Assembly: GCF_003253735.1 (NCBI RefSeq)
Contig: NZ_QKYW01000002.1
Span: 644,367 to 708,366 of the forward strand
Direction of reading: 5' to 3'
DNA from: Pseudomonas sp. URMO17WK12:I2
Lineage (GTDB): Bacteria > Pseudomonadota > Gammaproteobacteria > Pseudomonadales > Pseudomonadaceae
Length of the DNA stretch: 64,000 bases
Shown here: one piece after another, positions 18,301 to 26,811 of the stretch
Layout: the number at the start of each line of letters is the position of its first letter
Numbering within the stretch: the first letter of the stretch is position 1
Position numbers and translations under genes: made by a program
The notes under the pieces: generated by a model
What the model was told of the DNA's origin: nothing
What the model saw: the letters and a program-made list of their open reading frames with translations, nothing else
Databases searched by the model: none

Positions 18301-18863
18301 GCAGCAGTGGCGTGCCGTGGACGGAAGCCGAGCTGAGCGAATACCTGAGTAGTGGCTTCTCCAGTCAGCACGGCGTGGCAGCCGGGCCCATGGGGCCGGT
18401 AGTCAGCGAACTGGCCACGCTGCCGAAGGGCGACGTCGAGGCCATCGCCCATTATCTGGTGTCACTGGATACCAACACGGCGCCTGCCGCCAAGAGCGCC
18501 GTCAGCGATGAGGTCGATACGCTCTCGCTGACGCGGGGCCAGCGGATCTTCGAAGGTGCCTGCCAGGCGTGTCACAGCGACGGCAACGGTCCCCAGCTGT
18601 TCGGCGTCAGCCCGTCGATGGCGGTCAACAGCAACGTCCACAGCGCCGTCCCCGACAACCTGTTGAACGTCATTCTGCATGGCATCGACAAACCGGCTAC
18701 GCCTGATCTGGGCTACATGCCAGCCTTCAAGGACAACCTCAGCGACCGCCAGGTGGCGGACCTGGCCGGCTACCTGCGCCAGCGTTTCGCCGGCGAGCAA
18801 CCAGCCTGGGAAAACCTGCCGGAAAAGGTCGCCCACGTGCGCGCCAACCCGGGTAGCCACTGA
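15318..18863 (+). CDS. nicB: Nicotinate dehydrogenase large subunit NicB (Mo + cytochrome c)
   Basis: Large subunit of nicotinate dehydrogenase, 1181 residues, close to the 1187 recalled for P. putida. The first 730 or so residues are a xanthine dehydrogenase-like molybdopterin domain (for example GHVDLGTGIRTSLAQIVAEE, MEASGCYGRNCADD and the C-terminal MGSGESASVPS). A hydrophobic segment follows near residues 757-780, then three c-type haem motifs: CAVCH (812), CAACH (958) and CQACH (1082). Electrons thus leave through cytochromes toward an oxidase and not NAD. The start ATG 15318 has GGAG 7 nt upstream and overlaps nicA. Confidence 0.95.
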   Translation: MQLTLEQWLAQPDVLLVVDTIQPPSGPMPKGQSATLKPKELGLFLAITGAGKVYAFNGHVDLGTGIRTSLAQIVAEELYLQLDQVEMVLGDTERAPNQGATIASATIQISAVPLRNAAAEARRHLLQLASERWQTPGEQLTLEDGVFSHPDGRQLAFGELITGGHVRLQISGDAPLKPASEYRLVGQGAARVDIPAKATGELTYVHDMRLPGMLHGRVIRPPYAGYDSGDFVGNSLLAVDESSIADLPGIVAVVVIRDFVGVVAEREEQAIRAAQQLRIEWKPWQQKLPDLRDVAQAIRDNPRIARTVLDKGDVEQALQDADQRLTRTYLWPYQLHASIGPSCAVADYGEQHSRVWSGTQNPHLLRADLAWLLECDERHIEIIRMEASGCYGRNCADDVCADALLLSRAVGKPVRVQLTREQEHVWEPKGTAQLMEVDGGLNADGSISAYDFQTSYPSNGAPTLALLLTGRVEPLPMMFEMGDRTSIPPYDYQHMRVTINDMAPLVRASWMRGVSALPNSFAHESYIDELAFAAGVDPVQYRLQHLDDPRAKELIEATARRADWQPHTQPQQTPAEGDVLRGRGFAYARYIHSKFPGFGAAWAAWVADVAVDKRTGEVAVTRVVIGHDAGMMINPDGVRHQIHGNVVQSTSRVLKEQVQFEESKVASSEWGTYPILTFPEVPAIDVMMMPRQSEPPMGSGESASVPSAAAIANAIYDATGLRFRELPITAERVRAALNSGSPDADAPATPAGKKRSKWWLGGLAGVFGTALGLLATAMPWRAEIAPVAPAAPGTWSAATLERGRLLAAAGDCAVCHTAPEGASNAGGLAMETPFGTLYSTNITPDRETGIGTWSFGAFERAMREGVSRDGRHLYPAFPYTAFRNISDTDMQSLYAYLMSQEPVKQSAPANQMSFPFNIRPLMAGWNALFLGRGEYQADTRRSEQWNRGAYLVNGLGHCAACHSPRNLLGAEKTGKSFLAGGVVDGWEAPALNALSSSGVPWTEAELSEYLSSGFSSQHGVAAGPMGPVVSELATLPKGDVEAIAHYLVSLDTNTAPAAKSAVSDEVDTLSLTRGQRIFEGACQACHSDGNGPQLFGVSPSMAVNSNVHSAVPDNLLNVILHGIDKPATPDLGYMPAFKDNLSDRQVADLAGYLRQRFAGEQPAWENLPEKVAHVRANPGSH

Positions 18864-18881
18864 CGATGCAAAGGCGAGTTA

Positions 18882-19037
18882 GGCTCTGTAGGAAAAGTAC
18901 CTGCGCTTGGTGATGCTTCGTTAAAAATCGGCTGGAGTGCCAGCCCAGTCGGACTGCTCATTTACAGCTCGTAAACTCCGCGGCCTCACCGATTTTTGCC
19001 TCGCCTGACCTTCGCTCGGAAACTTTTCGTACAGACC
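18882..19037. mobile_element. MITE-like element with inverted ends
   Basis: About 156 bp without a gene, with inverted ends TCTGTAGGAAAAGT (18885-18898) and ACTTTTCGTACAGA (19022-19035; 13 of 14 pair when reversed). Inner complementary stretches include AAAAATCGG near 18923 and CCGATTTTT near 18990, so the whole can fold into a long imperfect hairpin. It looks like a non-autonomous relic of an insertion sequence; the parent was not identified. It fills the gap between the convergent nicB and nicS genes, and its right end meets the nicS stop codon at 19038. Confidence 0.6.
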
Positions 19038-19691
19038 CTAGGCGCCCTCGCCTGCTCGCGCCAATCCGCGCAGCACCAGGTCGCTGATGAATTCCAGCCA
19101 GTGCTGCTTCTCCTGGGGGGACGCCAGCGCATCGTCGAGAAAGCAGCTCAGGGTGTGCAGGTTCGAGTTATAGAAGTAGCAGAGCGAGGCGATCATCAGA
19201 TACACGTGGCGGATATCGATGTCCTCACGAAACAGCCCCTGCTGCTGCCCCGCCTTGACGATCGGTTCGAGCATGCCCACTGCCGTTCCGGATAGCGCCC
19301 GCAGGTTGCTCGACTTGCGCGCATGGGCGCCTTGCAACAGGTTTTCGGTGCCCAGGATGGTGATGAATTCCGGGTGCTTGAGGTAGTAGTTCCAGGTAAA
19401 GGCCACCAGGTCGCGGAGCGCCTGCCGCGGATCCGTCAGGTCGAAGCGTTGGCGTGCTTCAGCGCGGTTGAACTGGCCGTAGATATGCTCCAGCACGCTG
19501 ACGAACAGCTCGTCCTTGCTGCCGAAGTAGTAATAGATCATCCGCTCGTTGCACTGCGCCTGGCTGGCGATCTGCTCGGTACGCGCGCCGGCATAGCCCT
19601 GGCGGCTGAACACCTTGACCGCTGCTTTGAGAATGGCCGTGCGGGTGCGATCTGCCTGAGCAGCTCGGGTACCAGCCCCAGGCTTTTGCAT
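19038..19691 (-). CDS. nicS: TetR-family regulator, NicS-like
   Basis: TetR repressor of 217 residues from ATG 19691; an upstream in-frame start at 19733 would add 14 residues. The HTH occupies about residues 14-58 (RTAILKAAVKVFSRQGYAGA, NERMIYYYFGSKDELF). Its place next to nicB is where P. putida carries nicS, whose product represses nicAB. The name rests on this position and family. Twin palindromes before nicA are the likely target; the same motif was not seen upstream of this gene. Its stop codon abuts the MITE-like element. Confidence 0.78.
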   Translation of the reverse strand: MQKPGAGTRAAQADRTRTAILKAAVKVFSRQGYAGARTEQIASQAQCNERMIYYYFGSKDELFVSVLEHIYGQFNRAEARQRFDLTDPRQALRDLVAFTWNYYLKHPEFITILGTENLLQGAHARKSSNLRALSGTAVGMLEPIVKAGQQQGLFREDIDIRHVYLMIASLCYFYNSNLHTLSCFLDDALASPQEKQHWLEFISDLVLRGLARAGEGA

Positions 19692-19880
19692 GATGAATTC
19701 CGCTGACAGAGACGATGGCGAAGTATGGAGCATCGACAGCCCGATACCAATTGCTCGCCATCGTCACAGGCCTGCTGGCAACTGATGCTCGACCAGTCTC
19801 CAGCCAACTGCGCCAATGCCCGTCCCCCAAACGGAGCTGGTTACAGCCCCATGCAAGCAAGTCGATTTTTAGCAGTCATG

Positions 19881-19920
19881 AAAAAGCCCCCGGTCAGCAC
19901 TGCCGTTGGGGGCTCTTTTT
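19881..19920. terminator. Bidirectional rho-independent terminator
   Basis: AAAAAGCCCCC (19881-19891) and GGGGGCTCTTTTT (19908-19920) form a GC stem flanked by A and T runs. On the minus strand it lies just after the DUF1348 gene and so ends the TetR-DUF1348 operon. The rest of the gap 19692-19937 shows no gene. Confidence 0.88.
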
Positions 19921-19937
19921 AACCGACAAGGCGACGC

Positions 19938-20414
19938 TTACAAACCCAGTTCAGTCAGGCCTGGGTGATCATCCGGGCGGCGACCCAGCGGCCAGTGGAA
20001 CTTGCGCTCGCTTTCCTTGATGGGCATGTCGTTGATGCAGGCGAAGCGGCGGTGCATCAGGCCATCGGCTTCGAATTCCCAGTTTTCGTTGCCGTAGGAG
20101 CGGAACCAGTTGCCCGAATCATCGTGCCATTCGTAGGCGTAGCGCACGGCGATGCGGTTATCGGTAAAGGCCCAGAGCTCTTTGATCAGGCGATAGTCCA
20201 GCTCTTTCTTCCATTTGCGGGTGAGAAAGCCCTTGGCTTCCTCACGGTTGGTCGCGAACTCGGCGCGGTTACGCCATTTGGTGTCCAGCGTATAGGCGAG
20301 CGAGACCTTTTCGGCATCGCGGCTGTTCCAGCCATCTTCGGCGAGTCGTACTTTCTCGATCGCGCTTTCGCGGGTGAAAGGAGGAAGTGGCGGGCGAGTT
20401 TGGGCATCAGACAT
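19938..20414 (-). CDS. DUF1348 / SnoaL-like protein
   Basis: Small protein of 158 residues with the cystatin-like NTF2/SnoaL fold of the DUF1348 family: [74 protein letters not shown]. No signal peptide. No reaction is known for the family to me. The ATG at 20414 has GGAGG 9 nt upstream. It follows the TetR gene by 61 bp on the same strand and shares its promoter, so it is probably induced when that repressor is released, perhaps by a toxic or reactive small molecule. Confidence 0.82.
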   Translation of the reverse strand: MSDAQTRPPLPPFTRESAIEKVRLAEDGWNSRDAEKVSLAYTLDTKWRNRAEFATNREEAKGFLTRKWKKELDYRLIKELWAFTDNRIAVRYAYEWHDDSGNWFRSYGNENWEFEADGLMHRRFACINDMPIKESERKFHWPLGRRPDDHPGLTELGL

Positions 20415-20475
20415 GGTAGTGCCTCCAGGCAAAGTGGATAGATCGGTTGGGGTAGCGTCTTTGAAGCTCAGGCCG

Positions 20476-21042
20476 TCAAGGCGAGGCCTGTTTTAACAAC
20501 AGCTGCGCAACGTTCCTTGCGCTGTCGGCGGCGCTGTAATCGCCCATCACACGTGCCATGGTGATTGCGCCCTCGATCAATACCAGCAGCTGCTTGGCTA
20601 ATGCCTGCGGTTGCTCGATATCCAATTGCTCGGTCAACTCGAGCGTGTAATCCAACAACTTCTGTTTATGCAGTTTGGCGAGCTGACGGATGGGGTCATC
20701 GGGGTCGCCCACCTCTCCCGCCGTGTTGATGAACGCACAACCACAGAAGCCCTCCGACTCGAACCAGCCCTTGAGCACGGTGAACATGCTCAGAATGCGG
20801 GCGTGCGGCGTATCCGCTTTGTCGCACTCGGTTCTGAACCAGTACATCCAGCGGATATCGCGCGCCTTGAGCGCGGCTTCAGCCACTTCGTCCTTGGTCA
20901 CGAAGTAGCGGTAAATGCTTTTCCGGGCGACGCCTGAAGTTCTCACCAAAAGGTCCATGCCGGTGGCATGAATGCCGTTCTGATAGATGAGCTGCTCGGC
21001 GGTGGCCAGAATCTTTTCGCGGGTATCGGTCGTCTTGTTCAT
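20476..21042 (-). CDS. TetR/AcrR-family repressor
   Basis: TetR-type regulator of 188 residues. The HTH is at about residues 5-50 ([37 protein letters not shown]), followed by an all-helical ligand domain with a Cys-containing [13 protein letters not shown] segment. ATG 21042 was chosen because the family starts just before the HTH; the in-frame ATG at 21081 would read through the operator palindrome. It probably represses itself and the DUF1348 gene via the 20-bp palindrome 9 nt upstream. No good ribosome site precedes 21042, so a short or leaderless transcript is possible. Confidence 0.85.
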   Translation of the reverse strand: MNKTTDTREKILATAEQLIYQNGIHATGMDLLVRTSGVARKSIYRYFVTKDEVAEAALKARDIRWMYWFRTECDKADTPHARILSMFTVLKGWFESEGFCGCAFINTAGEVGDPDDPIRQLAKLHKQKLLDYTLELTEQLDIEQPQALAKQLLVLIEGAITMARVMGDYSAADSARNVAQLLLKQASP

Positions 21043-21050
21043 GAGCCAAA

Positions 21051-21070
21051 GGTAGAACGATCGTTCTACC
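21051..21070. promoter_or_regulatory. Perfect 20-bp palindrome, TetR operator
   Basis: GGTAGAACGATCGTTCTACC is perfectly palindromic over 20 bp and lies 9-28 bp upstream of the TetR start codon. Length and position are typical for a TetR/AcrR dimer site controlling its own operon. Confidence 0.85.
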
Positions 21071-21163
21071 TCGTCAAGCATTCGCCGAAAAACCTTTTCG
21101 GCTCGTGAAAGAATGCCGGTTACTTGCCATGAAAAAGAGGTCGGCGACCTTGGTTGAGCTCAA

Positions 21164-22066
21164 TCAGTCCCCACTGAAGAACTGCCGGCCGTTCTCACGC
21201 AGCATCGAGACCAGGGTGGCCGCCGCGGACGGCAGATAGCCCTCTGCCCGGACCGTTACCGCGACGGTTCGCTGCATGGTGGTTTCTGCCAGTTGCACTT
21301 CCCGCAGCCGGTTCATGCCCTGGCTGAACTGCAGCGTCTCCCTGGCCAGAAAGCTCAGCAGGTTGGTACGGGCGATAAGCCGGGGGAGCATGGAGATGGT
21401 GTTGGTCTCGATCTGCACCACGGGCGCGGCCAACTTGTGCGATGCGAACACGTTGTCCACCCAGCGCCGCGACGAAACGGCCGGCGACGGCAGTATCCAG
21501 CGATAGCGGGTCAAATCGGCAAGGCCGTAGGAGGCGGCGAAAATGGGGTGGTCGACGCTGGCCACCACCACCGCTTCGTCCTGCAGGATCGGATAGGTGA
21601 CGAATTGCGGTTCTTCGGCATGCAGCGGGCTGATGATCGCGTCCAGTTGTCCGGATCTCAGCGAGCTCTTCAGCACATCATCCTGGGCGATCGACAGGCT
21701 GAGCCTGACCTCGGGAGCGCGCTCCAGCAGGGAGGCGGCCAGCTGTGGCAGCAGGTATTCAGCCATGCTGGCTGCGCACCCCAGGCGCACGTTACCAATC
21801 AGGCCGTTGGCCAGATCGTGAACTTCGCGCTGTGTCTCTGAAACGCTTAGCTGCAACTGCTTGCTTCTGATCAGCAGAAGCTCACCGACCTCGGTCAGCT
21901 TGATGCCCCGGCCATCGCGCTGAAACAGCCGCGCGCCGAGTGATTCCTCGAGCCGCTGGATGCTCTTGGTCAAGGCCGGTTGGCTGCGATTCAGCTTGTC
22001 GGCGGCCCGGCCCAGATGGCCGATTTCGGCAATTGTTTGGAAATAGCTGAGGTCGCGAAGATCCAT
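21164..22066 (-). CDS. LysR-family transcriptional regulator
   Basis: LysR-type regulator of 300 residues: HTH at about residues 1-60 (MDLRDLSYFQTIAEIGHLGR, LNRSQPALTKSIQRLEESLG) and the substrate-binding domain from about 88. It is divergent from the AbrB-type membrane protein gene across about 110 bp that is AT-rich and contains an 8-bp palindrome TTCATGAA near 22090. It probably regulates that gene; the inducer is unknown. Confidence 0.88.
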   Translation of the reverse strand: MDLRDLSYFQTIAEIGHLGRAADKLNRSQPALTKSIQRLEESLGARLFQRDGRGIKLTEVGELLLIRSKQLQLSVSETQREVHDLANGLIGNVRLGCAASMAEYLLPQLAASLLERAPEVRLSLSIAQDDVLKSSLRSGQLDAIISPLHAEEPQFVTYPILQDEAVVVASVDHPIFAASYGLADLTRYRWILPSPAVSSRRWVDNVFASHKLAAPVVQIETNTISMLPRLIARTNLLSFLARETLQFSQGMNRLREVQLAETTMQRTVAVTVRAEGYLPSAAATLVSMLRENGRQFFSGD

Positions 22067-22177
22067 TATTCATTCACAAAAGTTATCGTTCATGAAAAAT
22101 TAGAAAATAGACGTGATGAATGAGCCTGTCGATAATCTGCCTCGAAAGCGCTTACGCGCGTGCCCTTCAGGATGCCA

Positions 22178-23275
22178 ATGCAAGCGCCCCACTCCCCTCT
22201 CTCACGGCCTGCCCAGGCACTGCGCTGGCTGGCCTTGATCCTCAGCGCCGCGGTTGCCGGGCAAGCCCTGTATGCTGCCGAGTTACCGGCTGGCCTGTTT
22301 CTGGGCCCCATGCTGGTGGCCATCGTTTTCGGCGTGTGCGGGGCGGGGCTGCGCCTTCACAAGAAGGTCTTCAGGTTTGGCCAGGGCTGCGTGGGTTTGC
22401 TGGTCGCCCACACCATGACCTGGTCGGTGCTGGTGTCGCTGGCGAGCTCCTGGCACCTCATGCTGCTGGCGACGATGCTGACGGTCTGTCTGAGCGCACT
22501 GGTGGGCCTGGGTACCGTCAGGTTCGGCGGCATTTCCGGCAATACCGCGGCCTGGGGAACAGCGCCGGGCGCGGCATCCGCCATGGTTGCCATGGCCGAA
22601 GACTACGGCGCCGACTCACGCCTGGTGGCCACCATGCAGTACGTGCGGGTGGTATGCGTGGTGATGGTTGGCGCGCTGGTCAGCCATTTGCTGGGGGCGA
22701 CAGCCGGCGTGAGCCAGGCGATCACCAGCGCGCCGGTGATGAGCCATACGGATCTGGCGCTAGGCCTCGGGGTGATCCTGATGGGTGTCGCCGCGGGCGC
22801 GTTCCTGCCCGCCGGGGCCTTGCTGGTGCCCCTGCTTCTCGGCGCCGCGCTTCAATTGGCCGGTGTGCTGACCATCACCCTGCCCAGCGAGCTTCTGGCA
22901 TTCGGCTACGCGGCCATCGGCTGCTATATCGGCTTGCGCTTTGATCGCGAGACACTGAGTTACGTCTGGCGGCGCCTGCCAACGATGGTCATCGGCGCCC
23001 TGGTGCTGATCATGCTTTGCGCCGCTCTCGCCTGGCTGCTTGCCTCGCTGACCGGCACGGACTTCCTGTCGATGTACCTGGCGACCAGCCCGGGCGGGCT
23101 CGATGCTATGGCGATCATCGCGGTGGAAACCAACTCCGACACCGGCCTGGTATTGGCGATGCAGACATTGCGATTGTTCGGCGTGATTCTCACCGGTGCG
23201 TTCTTCGCCAAGCAGATCATCCGTCTGACGGCGCCACCAGCGCCGAGACCGGAAGAACGGAAAAGACCGGCCTGA
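22178..23275 (+). CDS. AbrB-family (AmoA-like) membrane protein
   Basis: Polytopic inner-membrane protein of about 365 residues with two repeats of the AbrB-duplication family (pfam05145), sometimes misnamed ammonia monooxygenase. Ten or so hydrophobic segments; the conserved signatures are GTAPGAASAMVAMAEDYGAD (first repeat, about 120-139) and ATSPGGLDAMAIIAVETNSD (second repeat, about 300-319). Probably a transporter; its substrate is not known to me. Start uncertain: ATG 22178 has AGG 6 nt upstream, ATG 22172 and GTG 22160 are in frame. Divergent from the LysR gene; convergent with the hybrid kinase. Confidence 0.8.
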   Translation: MQAPHSPLSRPAQALRWLALILSAAVAGQALYAAELPAGLFLGPMLVAIVFGVCGAGLRLHKKVFRFGQGCVGLLVAHTMTWSVLVSLASSWHLMLLATMLTVCLSALVGLGTVRFGGISGNTAAWGTAPGAASAMVAMAEDYGADSRLVATMQYVRVVCVVMVGALVSHLLGATAGVSQAITSAPVMSHTDLALGLGVILMGVAAGAFLPAGALLVPLLLGAALQLAGVLTITLPSELLAFGYAAIGCYIGLRFDRETLSYVWRRLPTMVIGALVLIMLCAALAWLLASLTGTDFLSMYLATSPGGLDAMAIIAVETNSDTGLVLAMQTLRLFGVILTGAFFAKQIIRLTAPPAPRPEERKRPA

Positions 23276-23308
23276 TACGCGCCGATCATCCCCCGCCATG
23301 CCTGGGTG

Positions 23309-25882
23309 TCAGGATTCGCCGCGCAGCTGAGCAAGACTTGCCGCGAGTTCGCTCTTGCGAAACGGTTTGGTAAGCCGTGGCAGCTCCGGGTCGAGCCCCT
23401 CGCGCTCCGCATAGCCGGAAACCAGCAGGATCGCGATGCCGGGCCGGGAGGCACGCACCAGCCGGGCCAGGTCGGTACCGTTGATGCCCGGCATCAGGTG
23501 ATCGGTAACGAGCAGGTCGAAGGCCTCGCCATTGGCCACCTGCTGCATGGCCTCTTCGCCGCAGGCCGCCTCGATCACCCGGTAGCCCAGCTCGGCCAGC
23601 ATGTACGAGGTGCTGGCGCGCACCAGTTCCTCGTCGTCGACCAGCAGCACGGTGCCGCGCGTCAGCCGTGGCTCCGTGGCCTCGACGATGCGCAACGCCG
23701 CTGTTGGTTCTGCCACGCTGCACGGCAGCCAAAGCTCGACGCTGGTGCCGAGCCCGGGCGAGCTCTGGATGGTGAGCGCGCCATTGAGCTGGGATGCCAA
23801 CCCGTGCACCATGGAAAGGCCGAGCCCGGTCCCTTTGCCCACACCCTTGGTGGAAAAGAACGGCTCCACCGCGCGGGCAAGCGTCGCGGTGTCCATTCCG
23901 GTACCGGTGTCTGCGACAGACAGGCACAGATACTGGTCGGCCGGCAGCTTCGAACGGTGGCCCTCGCCGACCGATTCGGTGCTGACCGAGATACGAATCG
24001 TCCCGCCCTCGAGCATGGCATCCCGGGCGTTCACGGAAAGATTGAGCAGCGCCATTTCGAGCTGGTTCTGATCGGCGATGGCGGCGGGCAGGTTATCCGG
24101 CGCATCGATGATCACCTTGATTTGCGGTCCGGTGGTACTGGCCAGCAGATCGCCCATGTCACTGACCAGCTTGGCCACGTCGACCGGTACCGTCTGCAGC
24201 GGTTGCCGGCGCGCGAAGGCCAACAGTCGTTGCACCAGGGTCTTGGCACGCTCGGCCGACTGCATGGCACCGGAAATCAGCCGTTGCTCGCGTTCGCCTC
24301 CCACCCCCCGGCGCTGCAGCATGTCCAGCGTACCAACGATCGGGGTGAGCAGGTTATTGAAGTCATGGGCGACGCCACCGGTCAGTTGACCCATCGCCTC
24401 CATCTTCTGACTCTGGCGCAGCGCCTTCTGGACCTCCTCGCGCTCGGCGATGGCCTCGGTAATTCGCCGTTCAAGGGTGTCATTGAGCTCGCGCAGCTCT
24501 TCCTCGGCGGCCTTGCGGGCGGTGATCTCGACGGCCGTGCCGGTCACCCGCAGACAGAATCCGGCGGCGTCGAATACACCCCGCCCCTTGGCCGCGACCC
24601 AGCGCACGATGCCGTCCTCGCGGCCGATGGTGCGATAGTCGACCTCATAGAGCGCGCGGCGCTCGGGGTCAGCGGCCGCCACGAACGCATTGATCGTGGC
24701 GTCGCGATCCTCGGGGTGCAGGCCGTCATAGAAGTCCTGCAGCGTGACGTCCACGTCCGCCGAGATACCGAACATCGCCTTGGTCTGCGCCGGCCAGACC
24801 AGGGTGTTACGAACGAAGTCCACGTCCCAGAACCCCACATCGGCGTGGTCGACCGCCAGACGCAATCGCGCCTCGCTGATTCGAATCGCCGAATCCGCAC
24901 GAGCGCGATGCACGATCAGGCCGATGGTGTGAACCGCGAAATCGATGATCTCGATATCCGCCGGCAACGGCTCGCGGCGCTCCGGGTGGTACAGCACGAA
25001 GGCGCCGAGCAAAGCGGCCTGCGCCGAAGGGATCGGCATGGAACAGCAAACGTGCAACCCCCGCTCCAGGGCCAGCTTCCGCAGGTCGGCCCAGCTCGGG
25101 TCGTTGCTGATGTCGGCCAGTGCCGTCACGGCGCTGGGGGCAATGGCAAAGCCTTTGACGGCGTCCTTGTAGGCGCTCGGCAGACTTGGCCCTGCGCAGT
25201 GCTCCAGCAGCTCCCCCCCTTCATTGAGGAGCAGGATGCTGCCCATGAAACCAGACACCGAGAGCCCGTCCACTTCACCAACGATGGCATCCAGCGTGAC
25301 GTTCAGCGGTGTCTCCTCTACCGCCAACTCGAGAATCCGTTTCTGCGCTGCGCCGATGGCGACCTCGCGATTACGCGCCTGGGTCAGTCGTGCATTCTCG
25401 ATGGCGATGGTTGCCAGACGCGCCAGGCTTTCCAGGCGCCTGATCGTATTGGGGTGGTGATCACGCACGTCGGACCAGTAGGCGCCCAGCGCTGCGCTCG
25501 GCACCGGCCGGCCGATGGGCACCATCACCAGGCTGCGCACGAAGGTCACCGCGTAGGCGTCCTGGGGAATGCGTGGGTCGAGCCGGACGTCGCGGATCGC
25601 CGCCGTCTGCCGGTTACGCATCGACCAACCGGAGATGCACTGCTCGGACAGGAAACTCTGGCCCTGCCAAAGCGGAGCGACCGCATCTTCGGCCACATAA
25701 GCGCAGCGACCCTGGTTCTCGATGATCACCGCCACGCCCTCTGCGCCCACGCTGGCCCGCGCCGTGTCGCGCAATATGGCGACGACCTCGTCGACCGAGG
25801 TCGCCCTGGCCAGCCGCTCACTGGCATCGAGCACATGAGCGAGGCGATCGTCACCCATCAGATCCATAGAAACGGTAAGCAA
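23309..25882 (-). CDS. Hybrid sensor histidine kinase (GAF-GAF-PAS-HisKA-HATPase-REC)
   Basis: Cytoplasmic-looking hybrid kinase of 857 residues with no membrane segment. Domains in order: GAF (about 12-165), second GAF (180-325), PAS with PAC tail (335-460), a short coiled coil (460-495), HisKA with phospho-acceptor His506 (GGVAHDFNNLL), HATPase (about 600-720, GKGTGLGLSMVHG) and a C-terminal receiver (VLLVDDEELVRAS; phospho-Asp in LLVTDHLMPG). A TTG at 25882 preceded by GGGAG at 6-nt spacing looks like the true start; the first ATG is at 25867 and has no ribosome site. No partner regulator is adjacent, so it is an orphan; signal unknown. Confidence 0.88.
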   Translation of the reverse strand: MLTVSMDLMGDDRLAHVLDASERLARATSVDEVVAILRDTARASVGAEGVAVIIENQGRCAYVAEDAVAPLWQGQSFLSEQCISGWSMRNRQTAAIRDVRLDPRIPQDAYAVTFVRSLVMVPIGRPVPSAALGAYWSDVRDHHPNTIRRLESLARLATIAIENARLTQARNREVAIGAAQKRILELAVEETPLNVTLDAIVGEVDGLSVSGFMGSILLLNEGGELLEHCAGPSLPSAYKDAVKGFAIAPSAVTALADISNDPSWADLRKLALERGLHVCCSMPIPSAQAALLGAFVLYHPERREPLPADIEIIDFAVHTIGLIVHRARADSAIRISEARLRLAVDHADVGFWDVDFVRNTLVWPAQTKAMFGISADVDVTLQDFYDGLHPEDRDATINAFVAAADPERRALYEVDYRTIGREDGIVRWVAAKGRGVFDAAGFCLRVTGTAVEITARKAAEEELRELNDTLERRITEAIAEREEVQKALRQSQKMEAMGQLTGGVAHDFNNLLTPIVGTLDMLQRRGVGGEREQRLISGAMQSAERAKTLVQRLLAFARRQPLQTVPVDVAKLVSDMGDLLASTTGPQIKVIIDAPDNLPAAIADQNQLEMALLNLSVNARDAMLEGGTIRISVSTESVGEGHRSKLPADQYLCLSVADTGTGMDTATLARAVEPFFSTKGVGKGTGLGLSMVHGLASQLNGALTIQSSPGLGTSVELWLPCSVAEPTAALRIVEATEPRLTRGTVLLVDDEELVRASTSYMLAELGYRVIEAACGEEAMQQVANGEAFDLLVTDHLMPGINGTDLARLVRASRPGIAILLVSGYAEREGLDPELPRLTKPFRKSELAASLAQLRGES

Positions 25883-26097
25883 ATGGATCTCCCAACGGCT
25901 ACGGAATCGTCATCCGCAACTCGTTTACGTGAAGGTGAGAAAAGAGCAGGTGTCGAGTGACGGTCTCTTTCCAGTATGGCCGGCTTTCAGTCTCTCAGAA
26001 AGGCGACCATTAGGCATCAGCACGGCGGCAACAGGCGACGGACAGCAAACAGCCATTGGCAGCCGGTCACCGCCGGCAAGCGGAGCCTCACCACGCA

Positions 26098-26811
26098 CTA
26101 CCCTTCGGATGCAATGAACCTCAAACCAACCCCAGGCTCGGTTGCCAGCCAGCGCGGTGACGCGGCGTTGTCCCCCAGGCGCTGGCGAAGCTTGCCCACC
26201 AGCACCCGCACGTAGTGCAGATCGTCGTCGTGGGTCTTGCCCCAGATTTCCCGCAGTATCTGCGGCTGGGTCACCACGCGCCCACTGTTCCTTACCAGCA
26301 GCGCGAGCAATGCGTACTCCTTGCGCGCCAGTTGCAGGCGTTCACCGCGCAACAGCACCTCACGGCGGGCGAGATCGATATGCAGGTCGCCGTCGTCGTA
26401 GATGAAGGGCTCATTGCGCTCGGTGCTGTGCTGGCGCAGCAGCACGCGGATGCGGGCCATCAACTCCTGGGTGCCGAAGGGCTTGGTCACATAATCGTTG
26501 GCGCCTGCGTCGAGGGCCGCGACCTTTTCCGTTTCGCCGCCCCGCACGGTGAGCATGATCACCGGCACCTTGCTCCACTCGCGCAACTGCCTGAGCACCT
26601 GGTGACCATCCAGATCAGGCAGGCCGATATCGAGCAGCACCAGGTCAGCGCCCTTCTGGGCCAGGCTGAGCAGGCCACGGGGGCCGTCCTCGGCCTGCTG
26701 CACCTCGTAGCCCTGGGCGCGCAGGCTGATGTCGAGCAGGCGTCTGATCTGCGGTTCATCGTCGATGATCAGGATGCGTGCGCAGCTGGAGGTCGCTTCA
26801 TTCGCCGTCAT
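26098..26811 (-). CDS. kdpE: Response regulator KdpE
   Basis: OmpR/PhoB-type response regulator of 237 residues controlling the K+ uptake operon. Receiver domain 1-125 with acidic pocket at Asp18/Asp19, phospho-Asp61 (VLLDIGLPD) and Lys in YVTKPFG; winged HTH from about 140 (LQLARKEYALLALLVRNSGRVVT). It overlaps the end of kdpD by 14 bp, so the kinase and regulator are co-translated. Confidence 0.94.
   Translation of the reverse strand: MTANEATSSCARILIIDDEPQIRRLLDISLRAQGYEVQQAEDGPRGLLSLAQKGADLVLLDIGLPDLDGHQVLRQLREWSKVPVIMLTVRGGETEKVAALDAGANDYVTKPFGTQELMARIRVLLRQHSTERNEPFIYDDGDLHIDLARREVLLRGERLQLARKEYALLALLVRNSGRVVTQPQILREIWGKTHDDDLHYVRVLVGKLRQRLGDNAASPRWLATEPGVGLRFIASEG

Noticed and set aside
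16146..18452. Very long open frame on the strand opposite nicB
   Set aside because: It lies wholly within nicB, is rich in His/Gly/Arg low-complexity sequence typical of antisense frames in GC-rich genes, and has no domain; nicB itself has complete Mo and haem motifs.
23306..25960. Long open frame opposite the hybrid histidine kinase
   Set aside because: Antisense to a gene with all expected kinase motifs; no recognisable domain or ribosome site.
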